From positions 201,689 to 265,688 of the forward strand of contig NZ_QLLL01000004.1 of the NCBI RefSeq assembly GCF_003259335.1: a stretch of 64,000 bases of DNA, given 5' to 3'. Position numbers and translations under genes: made by a program. Below, in pieces: positions 17,882 through 26,700 of this stretch (position 1 is the first letter of the stretch; each line of letters begins with the position of its first letter). The notes under the pieces were generated by a model. That model was not told the DNA's origin. It saw only the letters and a list, made by a program, of their open reading frames with translations, and did not search any database. This DNA is from Chitinophaga skermanii. Its GTDB lineage: Bacteria; Bacteroidota; Bacteroidia; Chitinophagales; Chitinophagaceae.

Positions 17882-18482
17882 TAACAAGCGAACGACGACA
17901 GCTGAATATATCAATGCATTGGATATTGCTTATTTCGAAACGTATTCAATGTTGCGTAGCGAGGAGTATAAAGCATATAAACAAGGATTACAAACAGAAT
18001 TAACCTCGTTGACAAAAATCGGTGTTGCATCTACTGCCGTAGTTGAGCGTATCGAGGAGATACAGGAATAGTTGAGTATAGAAGGTACAGTGTATGAAGT
18101 ACATGAGTTTCATCCTTTTGCTCAAAAGATGGCTCGTTTTGAACGCCATTCAAAAGAGGGGATTGAATTACATAAGATGTTCCAAACGGAACCCGTGGCG
18201 GCTGCTTTATTTCTTTGTGGGCCTGTTTACAGGGATATGATTGTATTTTATGACAAGCATGACCATGTTATTTCTACATTGAATCTTTGTTTAGAATGTG
18301 GCTTTCTAGCAACGAAGCAAACGGGTTACTTAGATGTTGATTTTATTGTGCTGGATTGGTTGGTAGATTTTTTGTTTGAGAATGGGCATACAGTAGAGCG
18401 TAAAGGACGTAAATACATGCAGCCGGGCTGGTTAGAAAAAAGAGAAGAATTTATTAAAAATCGAGATCAATCTATACAGTGA
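17871..18482 (+). pseudogene. Tandem CxxC-family gene, copy 1, broken by an in-frame amber codon
   Basis: Two reading frames in the same phase, 17871-18071 and 18072-18482, together make a protein collinear with the two paralogues downstream. The only break is TAG at 18069-18071. Alignment by eye puts the stop where copy 2 has Leu (copy 2 ERYDYLQSLLPIE, here ERIEEIQE then stop then LSIE), so one TTG to TAG change explains it. The front half keeps YFETYSMLR; the back half keeps FLCGPVYRDMIVFYDK and the LNLCLEC pair of Cys. No second frame change is seen, so the loss is recent, or the codon is read through, or it is a sequencing error. Function of the family is unknown to me. Confidence 0.8.
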
Positions 18483-18484
18483 TT

Positions 18485-19024
18485 ATGATAACTCCATCTT
18501 CTATTATACAACATATTGGCACTATCAATTACGCCTATTTCGAAACATATTCCCTGTTTAGGAATACAGCTTATACCAATTCAAAAAAGCTAGTTGAACA
18601 GGAAATAGAGGTATTGTTGAAAAAGGGTCGTTTGATACCCTTAGAGCGGGAGGAGAAGGAGCGTTATGACTATTTACAATCGTTGTTGCCTATAGAATAC
18701 CAGCTACTTGCCTTGGATGAATACACGCCTTTTCAAGATAAGGTAGCAAGGGTGGAGGTAGGTACTTCATTGGCGATGGAATTGGATTGTATATTATCAA
18801 CGATTATGCCACCGCCTGTAGCTTATGCTGCTTGTATTCCTATTTACAGGGATGTGATGGTGTTTTACGATGCTGCTAATTGTATGGTTGGCAAGTTGTA
18901 CGTCTGTTTTGAATGTGCTTTCATGGCAACCAGTAAAACGCATTCATTTCATGTAGGGCACGAATTGTTTGGGATGTTAGGAAGGTATCTCCAAAAGCTG
19001 GGGCATCCGTTGCAAATGACTTGA
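18485..19024 (+). CDS. Tandem CxxC-family protein, copy 2
   Basis: I do not recognise a named family for this 179-residue protein. Shared features with its neighbours are an N-terminal AYFETYSLFR motif, a variable helical middle, then YAACIPIYRDVMVFYD, and LYVCFECAFMATS with a C-x-x-C pair, ending in a helix LGRYLQKLGHP. The one plus two Cys could bind a metal. The ATG at 18485 is preferred; a GTG at 18479 overlaps the previous stop. No signal peptide is present. Small single-domain proteins in tandem divergent copies are often immunity or defence proteins, but that is inference. Confidence 0.82.
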   Translation: MITPSSIIQHIGTINYAYFETYSLFRNTAYTNSKKLVEQEIEVLLKKGRLIPLEREEKERYDYLQSLLPIEYQLLALDEYTPFQDKVARVEVGTSLAMELDCILSTIMPPPVAYAACIPIYRDVMVFYDAANCMVGKLYVCFECAFMATSKTHSFHVGHELFGMLGRYLQKLGHPLQMT

Positions 19025-19430
19025 TTGTTGCGAGGTCATTTACAAAGTGCTATTGAATGACAGAATACATTTGTACCTCTATTTTGCATGGGTTTTCAAG
19101 GTAACGCTTAAAACACGTCTATTGTATATATTCACGAATTGTATTGGACGTTAGCAGCTTTGTTTCCAAGCTGGATTATCAGCTGGATATCACTATCATA
19201 TGCAGTTCTTTTCTAAGTGCAATCAAATAATTGAAAATGATTTATTTAACAGCTTTCCTTTGCTACGGAACATCAAAAGGTCATTACTATATTAGTGCAT
19301 CTTGATAGATTCTTCTTTTACAAGTTGTGTTTTAAACATGAGACACTAGCATGGTGATCGTTTTTTCAAGCTACCGGCTTATAACTTTATTACAAGTTCA
19401 ATTATTAACATTAATACCCAATATTATACT
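19025..19430. other. AT-rich spacer between tandem copies 2 and 3
   Basis: About 405 nt with no supported gene. It is more AT-rich than its surroundings and contains a small inverted repeat (CCAAGCTGG / CAGCTGG) near 19165. I looked for remains of a further paralogue (the YRD-x-x-VFY block) and saw none. A separate promoter for copy 3 is likely here. Confidence 0.4.
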
Positions 19431-19979
19431 ATGCAACGTCCTCTTACTTCGCACGAATACCTGCATACATTCGAATTTGAATACATTGAAACCTATTCCT
19501 TTAATAGGGGCGATTCGTTTATACAAGCTTCATTAGAAGAATGGAACGAATATCAGCGATTGTCGAGACGTGTGGCAAATGGCAAGGTATTGACAGCTGA
19601 TGAAAAGCAACGAATGGAGGCGATATTTTCCATCATGAATGCAGGCATTGCACATTTACAACATATTAATAACCATCTTCCAGCACACGTTGAACTTATT
19701 AGCAAGCTGCATCATTCTGAAGCAAGCGCTTTGGCCATTATTTCACATCTAAGCATACCTGCGCTTAATATTCCGTATTGGATGTGCGCACCTGTATACC
19801 GTGACGCAATTGTTTTCTATAGCGCATCTGGGCAAGTCGTTTCGATCTTGAATGTCTGTTTTTCATGTGATCATATGCTTGGTACAAATAATACATTTAT
19901 TGGTGCAGATATGAGCTGCTATCCATTACTTAGACAAGAATTCTTAGCACTTGGTCACAAAATAGAGGAGAGAAATTAG
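19431..19979 (+). CDS. Tandem CxxC-family protein, copy 3
   Basis: A 182-residue protein of the same unrecognised family as the two genes upstream: EYIETYSFNR near residue 20, a helical middle, MCAPVYRDAIVFYSASG, then ILNVCFSC with the C-x-x-C pair and a C-terminal LRQEFLALGHKIEERN helix that matches the GHTVE / GHPLQ ends of the other copies. Overall identity to the copies by eye is about one third. Separated from copy 2 by 406 nt, so probably an own transcript. Its stop overlaps the stop of the convergent small membrane gene by 3 nt. Confidence 0.82.
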   Translation: MQRPLTSHEYLHTFEFEYIETYSFNRGDSFIQASLEEWNEYQRLSRRVANGKVLTADEKQRMEAIFSIMNAGIAHLQHINNHLPAHVELISKLHHSEASALAIISHLSIPALNIPYWMCAPVYRDAIVFYSASGQVVSILNVCFSCDHMLGTNNTFIGADMSCYPLLRQEFLALGHKIEERN

Positions 19980-20161
19980 CGTTTAATACGCCTTCCTTTA
20001 ATAAGGAAGAAGGCCGTGAGGATCACACAAAGGGCAATAAGTAAAAGCAAGGTTTGTAATTTGGAACCTGCTTGTCCTGCTGCATATAATGTATACGCTT
20101 CTTGTGCAAAGAAGAGGGTAAAAATAGCAACGACGGCGGCGAAAATGTTCCAAATATTCAT
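19976..20161 (-). CDS. Small two-helix membrane protein
   Basis: A 61-residue protein with two hydrophobic helices (about residues 3-22 and 35-55) and a basic C-terminus (IKGRRIKR). The start is taken at ATG 20161; a longer reading to 20224 is open but adds a soluble Cys-rich piece that looks non-coding. Convergent with copy 3, with overlapping stops. Function unknown; short membrane proteins of this type are common and weakly conserved. Confidence 0.6.
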   Translation of the reverse strand: MNIWNIFAAVVAIFTLFFAQEAYTLYAAGQAGSKLQTLLLLIALCVILTAFFLIKGRRIKR

Positions 20162-20311
20162 ACGATAACGATTCTTAAGGAAGGGCAAATTACACTTTAT
20201 TATGCAATCTGTGTATTTACTCACTAGTATAGCAGGGTATGTGCTTAGGTTTTTATATCTTTAAGCTAGCATAAAAAAAGGTCTATCCAAGCTTGTACTT
20301 AAACCCCCAGT

Positions 20312-20899
20312 ATGAAAGATATTGCCCGTAAAATAGTACAACAATATACCGAATTTAACGACGAGGAGATCGACGCTTTACTGGCTTTTACAACTGTAGA
20401 ATCCTTTGCAAAAGGCGATATAGTGGTAGCAGAAGGCAGGATTTGTAACAAGTGCTATTTTGTTTTACAAGGTTGCTTACGACAATTCCGAATCGTGGAT
20501 GGTTTGGAAAAGACAAGCGCGTTTTATGTAGAACAAGATCCCATTGTACTGTATTCCAGTTATATGAGTGCACAACCATCGGAAACCAGTATCCAATGCA
20601 TGGAAGATACATTATTGCTGAGCGGAACCAAGGCACAAGAAGCCGAGATGCACAAAGCATACCCGGCTACCGGTCATCTTATTTACAATTTATTATCAGC
20701 CGATTACCGCAAAGCAGAAGCATACATTCATCTCCTGAATGCCTACAACCCGGAGCAACGTTACCAAGCATTATTACAAACAAAGCCGGGTTTATTGAAC
20801 CGTGTGCCGCTCGTATACATTGCATCTTATATCGGTGTTACCCCCGAATCGCTCAGCAGGATTCGTAAAAGGATTGTCGATAATACCCGGAAAGCCTAA
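20312..20899 (+). CDS. Crp/Fnr family transcriptional regulator
   Basis: A 195-residue regulator with an N-terminal cyclic-nucleotide-binding-type beta-roll (FAKGDIVVAEGRICNKCYFV, VLQGCLRQF) and a C-terminal helix-turn-helix (LVYIASYIGVTPESLSRIRK). The canonical cAMP-contact Arg-Ser pair is not obvious, as is usual in the many Bacteroidota Crp-like proteins with unknown ligands. Its stop abuts the stop of the convergent DUF4345 gene. Confidence 0.92.
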   Translation: MKDIARKIVQQYTEFNDEEIDALLAFTTVESFAKGDIVVAEGRICNKCYFVLQGCLRQFRIVDGLEKTSAFYVEQDPIVLYSSYMSAQPSETSIQCMEDTLLLSGTKAQEAEMHKAYPATGHLIYNLLSADYRKAEAYIHLLNAYNPEQRYQALLQTKPGLLNRVPLVYIASYIGVTPESLSRIRKRIVDNTRKA

Positions 20900-21304
20900 T
20901 TACCGGGCAAATTGTTGCCGCTTGTATTGCCGGTAAAGTACCAATGCTAATGTACCTATCACAACTTCAATCACTGTTACAACAATTAGTCCTTCATTGG
21001 GTAACCCATCTGCCAACATACCATATAAGCGTGCTATACCATATCCCAAGTAGAATAAAGCTGTGAGCATTAAAGCAAAGCCTCTTATGGCGGTCGAAAA
21101 GGCGCCTATTAGTATGATAATGCCCGCGCCAAGCAATGTACCTCCAGCGCCATGGAATTCACTTAGTAAAGAGGTGTTATTGCTGAGTGTTATACCCGTT
21201 GATCCTTCAAAAGCAATGGGAAAGAATAATTGGCCTATGCCGACAGTGATACCAATAATACCGGCAAGTATGAGTGTGATTTTTACTATTAGCAAGTAAC
21301 GCAT
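20900..21304 (-). CDS. DUF4345 family membrane protein
   Basis: A 134-residue protein with four membrane helices: LIVKITLILAGIIGITVGIG, then a loop, GTLLGAGIIILIGAF, FALMLTALFYLGYGIARL and VVTVIEVVIGTLALVLY. The FHGAGGTLLG and GYGIARLYGMLADGLP segments are typical of DUF4345. Start taken at ATG 21304; an upstream start at 21322 adds six residues. Function is not established. Transcribed toward the Crp-like gene with abutting stops and no spacer. Confidence 0.85.
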   Translation of the reverse strand: MRYLLIVKITLILAGIIGITVGIGQLFFPIAFEGSTGITLSNNTSLLSEFHGAGGTLLGAGIIILIGAFSTAIRGFALMLTALFYLGYGIARLYGMLADGLPNEGLIVVTVIEVVIGTLALVLYRQYKRQQFAR

Positions 21305-21454
21305 AGTGGGTTGTTTCCCCAAAAGTAGGCGAGTGCTTTATCTTCGGCCTTGACTTAAGTTAAGAAGTGTATAAGCCTGTAAAACTTAGGCGTTACTAAT
21401 TTTTATATGAAGGCAACCAACGACTTTGCATCGTTGGTTACCATTTTGGGATGG

Positions 21455-22060
21455 TTAATTATACACCTTCAATATTTTGCCATTTACAGCTCCTTCTACA
21501 CTTAGAATATACGCGTTCACTAATTTATCCATCGGTACCAAGTTATAGCCGGGAAAGAAGGCGCCGTAGCGTTCTGCACTGGCTGCTACTAATCCCGGGC
21601 TTACAACGTTGATGCGTTTTTCGTCGACCATTTCTTGTGCAGCACCCAGCACGAAGCTGTTCACGGCGCCATTGATCATAGCTACGCAGGTGCCATTACG
21701 GGCAGGATGTTCTGCAGCAATGCCGGAGGTAAGGGTGAAAGAGCCGCCTTTGTTGAGATATGATTTTCCTATGAGTACGAGGTTGATTTGGCCTAAGAGT
21801 TTGCCTTGTATGCCGGGAAGCATCAAGTCGGTAGTCATGGTATGGAAAGGACCATAATACCCCGTGCCGGCGGTGCATATAATCGCATCTACCGGGCCTA
21901 CTTGTTGAAACATTTGTTCGATAGAAGTAGGTTGGGTAATGTCGACTTGGATTTGCCCACTGTTTCTACCTGCTGTAATAACTTCTTGTTCACGTGAACG
22001 GAACGCTGTTGCTACTCCTTTTCCAATGGTGCCTTCGCCACCAATCAGTAATATCTTCAT
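21455..22060 (-). CDS. Short-chain dehydrogenase/reductase
   Basis: A 201-residue Rossmann oxidoreductase. The N-terminus carries GGEGTIGKGVA, a variant of the SDR T-G-x-x-x-G-x-G cofactor loop, and AGRNSG at the end of strand 2, which suggests NADP binding. IICTAGTGYYGPF matches the N-A-G strand 4 region, and TSGIAA holds the catalytic Ser. In the catalytic region the usual Y-x-x-x-K is not plain: the matching segment reads VAMINGAVNSFV, so the usual Tyr is missing and the Lys is replaced. It may be an atypical SDR of the reduced type. It is read from the same strand as the AraC regulator gene upstream of it, which may control it. Confidence 0.82.
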   Translation of the reverse strand: MKILLIGGEGTIGKGVATAFRSREQEVITAGRNSGQIQVDITQPTSIEQMFQQVGPVDAIICTAGTGYYGPFHTMTTDLMLPGIQGKLLGQINLVLIGKSYLNKGGSFTLTSGIAAEHPARNGTCVAMINGAVNSFVLGAAQEMVDEKRINVVSPGLVAASAERYGAFFPGYNLVPMDKLVNAYILSVEGAVNGKILKVYN

Positions 22061-22130
22061 ACTTGTAATTTTCAACAAAGTTCGTGTAGGAAGGTAGGTG
22101 AATGGTAGCTGGTGTAGCTCAGATGATAGC

Positions 22131-22982
22131 TTATTTGGCTCTTTCTGTAGCGGGGGTATGACCGTATTTCTTTTTATAAAGCCGTATAAACCACGATGTA
22201 TTTTCGAAGCCGCAATCCATTGCGATACCGGTTATTTGTTGATCGGTATTTTGCAGTAGTAGGTGTGCATGTGCTAACCGTTGGTTATTAATCCAAGTAC
22301 GGGGTGGGCAATTGTATTGTTTTTGAAAATCGCGTTTGAACTTAGCAAGGCTACGGTTGCAAAGGCTGGCTAATTCTTCAATTGTTACTGGTTGTAAGAG
22401 GTATTGGGAAACGATGTGTTCCATCGTTGCTACTTCGTTATCGATGGCCGAACGAATGAAAGCTTGTACAGCATTTCTTTGTGGCCCCGATAATAATAGT
22501 AATAATACTTCCTGTTGTTTTAAGCGCATTAATTGTTCCAATTGTGCCGGTGGCTGACCAAAGTATTGCCGGAAGCTTTCTTTGAAGGCATTGAGTAAGG
22601 GGGTAGCGGGGAATACGAGGTACGGTTCGGCATGCTTGGGATGTGTGCCATTGCTGTGCATTGCCATTGCTTGTAGTTGCTTCAATGGCAAGAATAACAT
22701 CATGGCTTCGAAATCGGCACTTTCTTCGATGTATTCTGCCATCACATAGATGCCTTTTCGTAGTAAGAAAACTTCCCCGGGTGATGCCCTTACCGTTTCA
22801 CCGGGAAAATGCAGGAGTTTAATGCCGCGTTGTACGAAAATGAGGGTATGCTCGGTCATAAGAACCGTTCGTTTACCGGGTAGTTTTTCTATTTTCAACT
22901 TGGCGTATGTTTCGGATGGATGTGCGAGGAATGATGGATCATTCAAAGCTTGGGTAGGAGTAGGTGGAAAGCGGTGGAGCAT
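22131..22982 (-). CDS. AraC family transcriptional regulator
   Basis: A 283-residue regulator with a cupin-like N-terminal domain (LIFVQRGIKLLHFPGETVRA, SPGEVFLLRKGIYV) and a C-terminal AraC domain of two helix-turn-helix units (TIEELASLCNRSLAKFKRDF and ITGIAMDCGFENTSWFIRLY, then KKKYGHTPA). It probably controls the SDR gene 70 nt downstream. Its first 31 codons (22891-22982) are matched by a decayed copy in the same orientation at 30406-30498, on the far side of the large two-gene locus. Confidence 0.92.
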   Translation of the reverse strand: MLHRFPPTPTQALNDPSFLAHPSETYAKLKIEKLPGKRTVLMTEHTLIFVQRGIKLLHFPGETVRASPGEVFLLRKGIYVMAEYIEESADFEAMMLFLPLKQLQAMAMHSNGTHPKHAEPYLVFPATPLLNAFKESFRQYFGQPPAQLEQLMRLKQQEVLLLLLSGPQRNAVQAFIRSAIDNEVATMEHIVSQYLLQPVTIEELASLCNRSLAKFKRDFQKQYNCPPRTWINNQRLAHAHLLLQNTDQQITGIAMDCGFENTSWFIRLYKKKYGHTPATERAK

Positions 22983-23020
22983 AGCGATGAATTACATGTA
23001 GAAGGACGAATAACTAAGTG

Positions 23021-23353
23021 TTAATTACCAATATATACAATACTTGCAAACAATTCTTTCACCATTTGCGTATCGCTTTCCTTAGAAAAGGAGATAACAC
23101 AAACCAATATCTCTTGCCCACCCGTTTTAGTGCCTTTCAGTAACCAACTATCTTCCGAGAAGGCTATAGAAGGTGGTGTATTGGTTAATATATGGTTGGT
23201 ATTTTCTGCACCCTTAATTATCGAAATAAAGATAATAATGCTTTCATCTTCGCTAACATACTGAATAGAATCATCATTATATATGGCAAGATAAGTATCA
23301 TCAATTGGTAGTTGCCAGTTTGGTGGCATAATTATATTATTTGATTCCAACAT
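23021..23353 (-). CDS. Small hypothetical protein at the left edge of the giant-gene segment
   Basis: A 110-residue soluble protein of no family I recognise. Start taken at ATG 23353 (MLESNN). It looks like a compact alpha/beta domain: WQLPIDDTYLAIYNDDSIQY, SEDESIIIFISIIKGAEN, DSWLLKGTKTG and a strand EILVCVISFSKES followed by a C-terminal helix. It is more AT-rich than the housekeeping genes. It is divergent from the 1256-aa protein gene and lies inside the interval bounded by the araC 5' end and its relic. Size and place would fit an immunity-type protein for the nuclease-like gene, but there is no direct evidence. Confidence 0.65.
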   Translation of the reverse strand: MLESNNIIMPPNWQLPIDDTYLAIYNDDSIQYVSEDESIIIFISIIKGAENTNHILTNTPPSIAFSEDSWLLKGTKTGGQEILVCVISFSKESDTQMVKELFASIVYIGN

Positions 23354-23756
23354 GTTGAATAGATTATTGATAAAGTAGATGCTAGTATGATACAAAGCAT
23401 TGCACTATCTACACGGTGCAAATTAGTTGGAATAAGTCGTATTCAGTAGTATATTTTGAATATCGACTTCTATAACATGGATTATGTTGGAGTAGGAAGA
23501 TTTTCTATTCGTTTAGTATTGAATAAGTGTGTTTTAGAGGAGCATATTTACCTAGTTACGTGCTATTAGATTAAATAGAAGCTTGTTGGCGCGTGTGGTA
23601 CATATAGACATGCATTTCTATACCGTTCAAGTGAAATATATAGCCGGAAATACGCAGAATGCCGCCACATGATAAGTAGGGTTACTGTTCCGTTCTGCAA
23701 TTAGTTAATTTACTAGTGTATTTAACCCCATTTCCCTCCCTTATAACTTATTTAAA
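23354..23756. other. AT-rich upstream region of the giant-gene locus
   Basis: About 400 nt between the divergent small gene and the 1256-aa gene, with no supported gene. It should hold the promoters of both. I see no exact TAnnTTTG box in the right place. The leader just before the ATG at 23757 is AT-rich with TTATTTAAA. Confidence 0.4.
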
Positions 23757-26700
23757 ATGAAAGCTACGCAGCAACCCCAATTATCGAAATCTAATATGGT
23801 TTCAGGAAAAATTCTGCATAAAGAAACGAATCTCGGCCTGGCAGATTTGTTGGTTATTTTGGTCGACCTAGATAAGTGGTCTGATCCCGAATTTGCGAGC
23901 AATACCATTTATAGAAGTGCCCTGGCCGGTGGTAATAGCGTTCAAATAAACGATTTGATAAATAGTGGAGATAGAATTGGCTCTGTTCTCACTGGTGGCG
24001 ATGGTGCTTTCTCTATCGATATAATACCGCGGGATTATAATTTAGGCACATCCAAGGAAACTAAGCCCGATTTGTTATTAATTGTATTAGTGGCAGAAGA
24101 ACCGGGTCTATCCGTACAAGATCGACTATTGTATTATTCGTTAGATGTACGATTAAATGCAGGTTCGAATGAAGCACATATCATCAAATTAAAAACATCT
24201 TTATTGGCAGAAAAAGGTGTTGCTATCCCGGTAGTAGGTACACCTGTTATGGGTGCTACAAACATATTAACCTCGTTAGAAAGAAACATTAAAGAGCATA
24301 GTGAATTCTCTGAAAAGAAAAAGAAGCTATTACGTCAACATATCGTAAAAGAGCAAGATACGCAACACGAAAAGAGGAAAAGCACCTTCGTACAACCATT
24401 TATCGATAAAATTTCCAAAGTACCTAGCAGCTTCCGCGATAGCGCTTTCTTTGTAAAACAAGGTATGAGTGTAAAAGATGTTACCTCGAATAATATCAAA
24501 ACCAAAGTGCAGCACAACTTTGGTCCATCTGTTCCTACATCTAATAAGCAGGCACAAGGCTATATTTATTTATCGGAACAAGACATCCTCCAATATCAAC
24601 CTTATCTCCTGCCAGGTGAAGGGAAATTTGTGTTGCCTAGTGCTATTGTTGAATCGGATATTTTGCCTAAAATATTTAGAAAGCATAGTGAAGGATCGGG
24701 TAAGGATATACTGTTAGATCATCCCAATAATCGTTTATCCCGCGAATTAAACGCTAGTGCACCTGCAACTACTACAGGCCCGGGAAATGCAGGAGCTACA
24801 CCTACTATTGCGCCTACCACGGAAAATGATATTCCTAAGTATGTAGCGCATCAAATGTCGACTGTTACTTCCCCGGAAGAACAGTTGTCGATTGGGCTAC
24901 CTCAAATTTCTTTAGAGAAGCGACCTACGAACGAGGATATTGGTCAGAATATTAGCAATACCATCTTCCAAAAGGGGCCTGCTGATGTGCCGGCATATTA
25001 TGATTTTCATTCCTTAAAAATCGCATTTGAAAACGTATGGCAAGAAGCGATTGATCTCGGTTTAATCAATTTGGCAGAGCGGTCGTATGATCAAGTTGAA
25101 TCCAATGGCGGCAACCCGTTTATGTTGCTTAATGGTTATTGGGCAGGATACACACCAACAAGCGCACCAATTGACAGTCCTTCCCAGGATGTTATACTGG
25201 AATTCCCCGAAGCATTGTCTATTTGGAATCGTTTATTGCCGTTAGAAAGGTCGGTGTTGAATATGCTAGCGTTAACTATTACATATAACTACAACACCAA
25301 TTTATCCGATTTTTTAGCGGAAGGTTATGGCACAGTTAATAGAGCTGTTCCAGATTTGAATACAGTACCAATAGGGACCAACAAAGAACAAGCGATCGCT
25401 CTTTTTAAACAAAAAGGTAGCAACCTTATTCGTGCTGCAATAGAACGTTTGAATGAGCGTGATGAGATTGATGATGAGTTATCTTCTTTGCGTGATGCTA
25501 ATAGCCTCGTAACAGCCTTACAGGCTCAATTAAATACTAATTATTCCTTTAAATACTATGCGGCAAACAGTACTGAACGAAGTGTGAATTTTGGATTGTT
25601 GCTGACATACCAGCAGAAGTGGGACCCACAGAATTACCAAGTTGGCGAGCTAGTACGTACTATTCCATTGGCGCCCGGGGAATCGAAGAAGTATGAAACT
25701 AAAACTACTGTGAAAAAAACGAGGAGTAAAAAAGAGCAGGAAGATAATTTAAGAATCTCGAAATCAGATACCTCGAACAGCACCAGGGCCGAATCGGATA
25801 TTGTAGATAAAGCAAGTAAGCGAGATACGTCAGATGCATCGTACGACACAAAATCGGGACTTACTTCGGGGCCATTAGTGAGTGGTTCTACTGCAACCAT
25901 TAAACTTGGTTCCGATGCCGGTAGAGATTCGCAACAAACGAAGAAAGATTTCCGGGAAGCTACTATAAAAGCTTCTCAAGAATATAGGCATGAAAGGAAG
26001 ATCGAAATATCAACAGATGAAATGTATGAATCAACTACAACAGAATGGGGGGAAATAAAAAACACTAATGACGAGTTGATGGTCACCTACTTGTTTTACG
26101 AGCTGCAACGATTATTCAAAATCAGCGAACGTTTGTACAGGTTGCGCCCGGTAATATTGGTGGCCCAAGAAATGCCTGCACCTCACGAGATTACACCGCA
26201 ATGGGTAATAGCGCACGATTGGGTATTAAAACGTGCATTGGTCGACGATAGCTTCAAAACAGGCATGGAGTACCTATACATCATCAATGGTGAGAAACTC
26301 CTCTTGGATGAATTAGAAAGAACAGTCAAAGAACAACGACAAATCATTAAAGAATTACGACAAAATGTAAAGTTCTACAACGACCAGGTGGGGATATTGA
26401 GTAGAGCAATGCAAGCGGCCGTTACTGCCCAAGCGAATGCCTTGGGAGGCAGTAGTAACGGCTTGTTTGACAACATACCCGTATTAGGCGGTATCATGGA
26501 TAACAACTTGGTAAAAGGTGCGGGGCAATTACTAGGTTTTGGAGATAGTGATGATGAAACAATGGAAAAATCGGAAGCTGCACGTATCCGCCGGGAAGCA
26601 GCCACAGATGCATATCAACGTGCAGAACAAGAAAGACGCGAGTTAATGGCGCGTTTAGAAAATGAGAACAATACCCTTAACAGCTTAAGTAAAGAATTAG

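Noticed and set aside
21455..22060. Calling the SDR gene a pseudogene because the Tyr of the Y-x-x-x-K motif is missing
   Set aside because: The frame is intact and codon use is normal; an atypical SDR is more likely.
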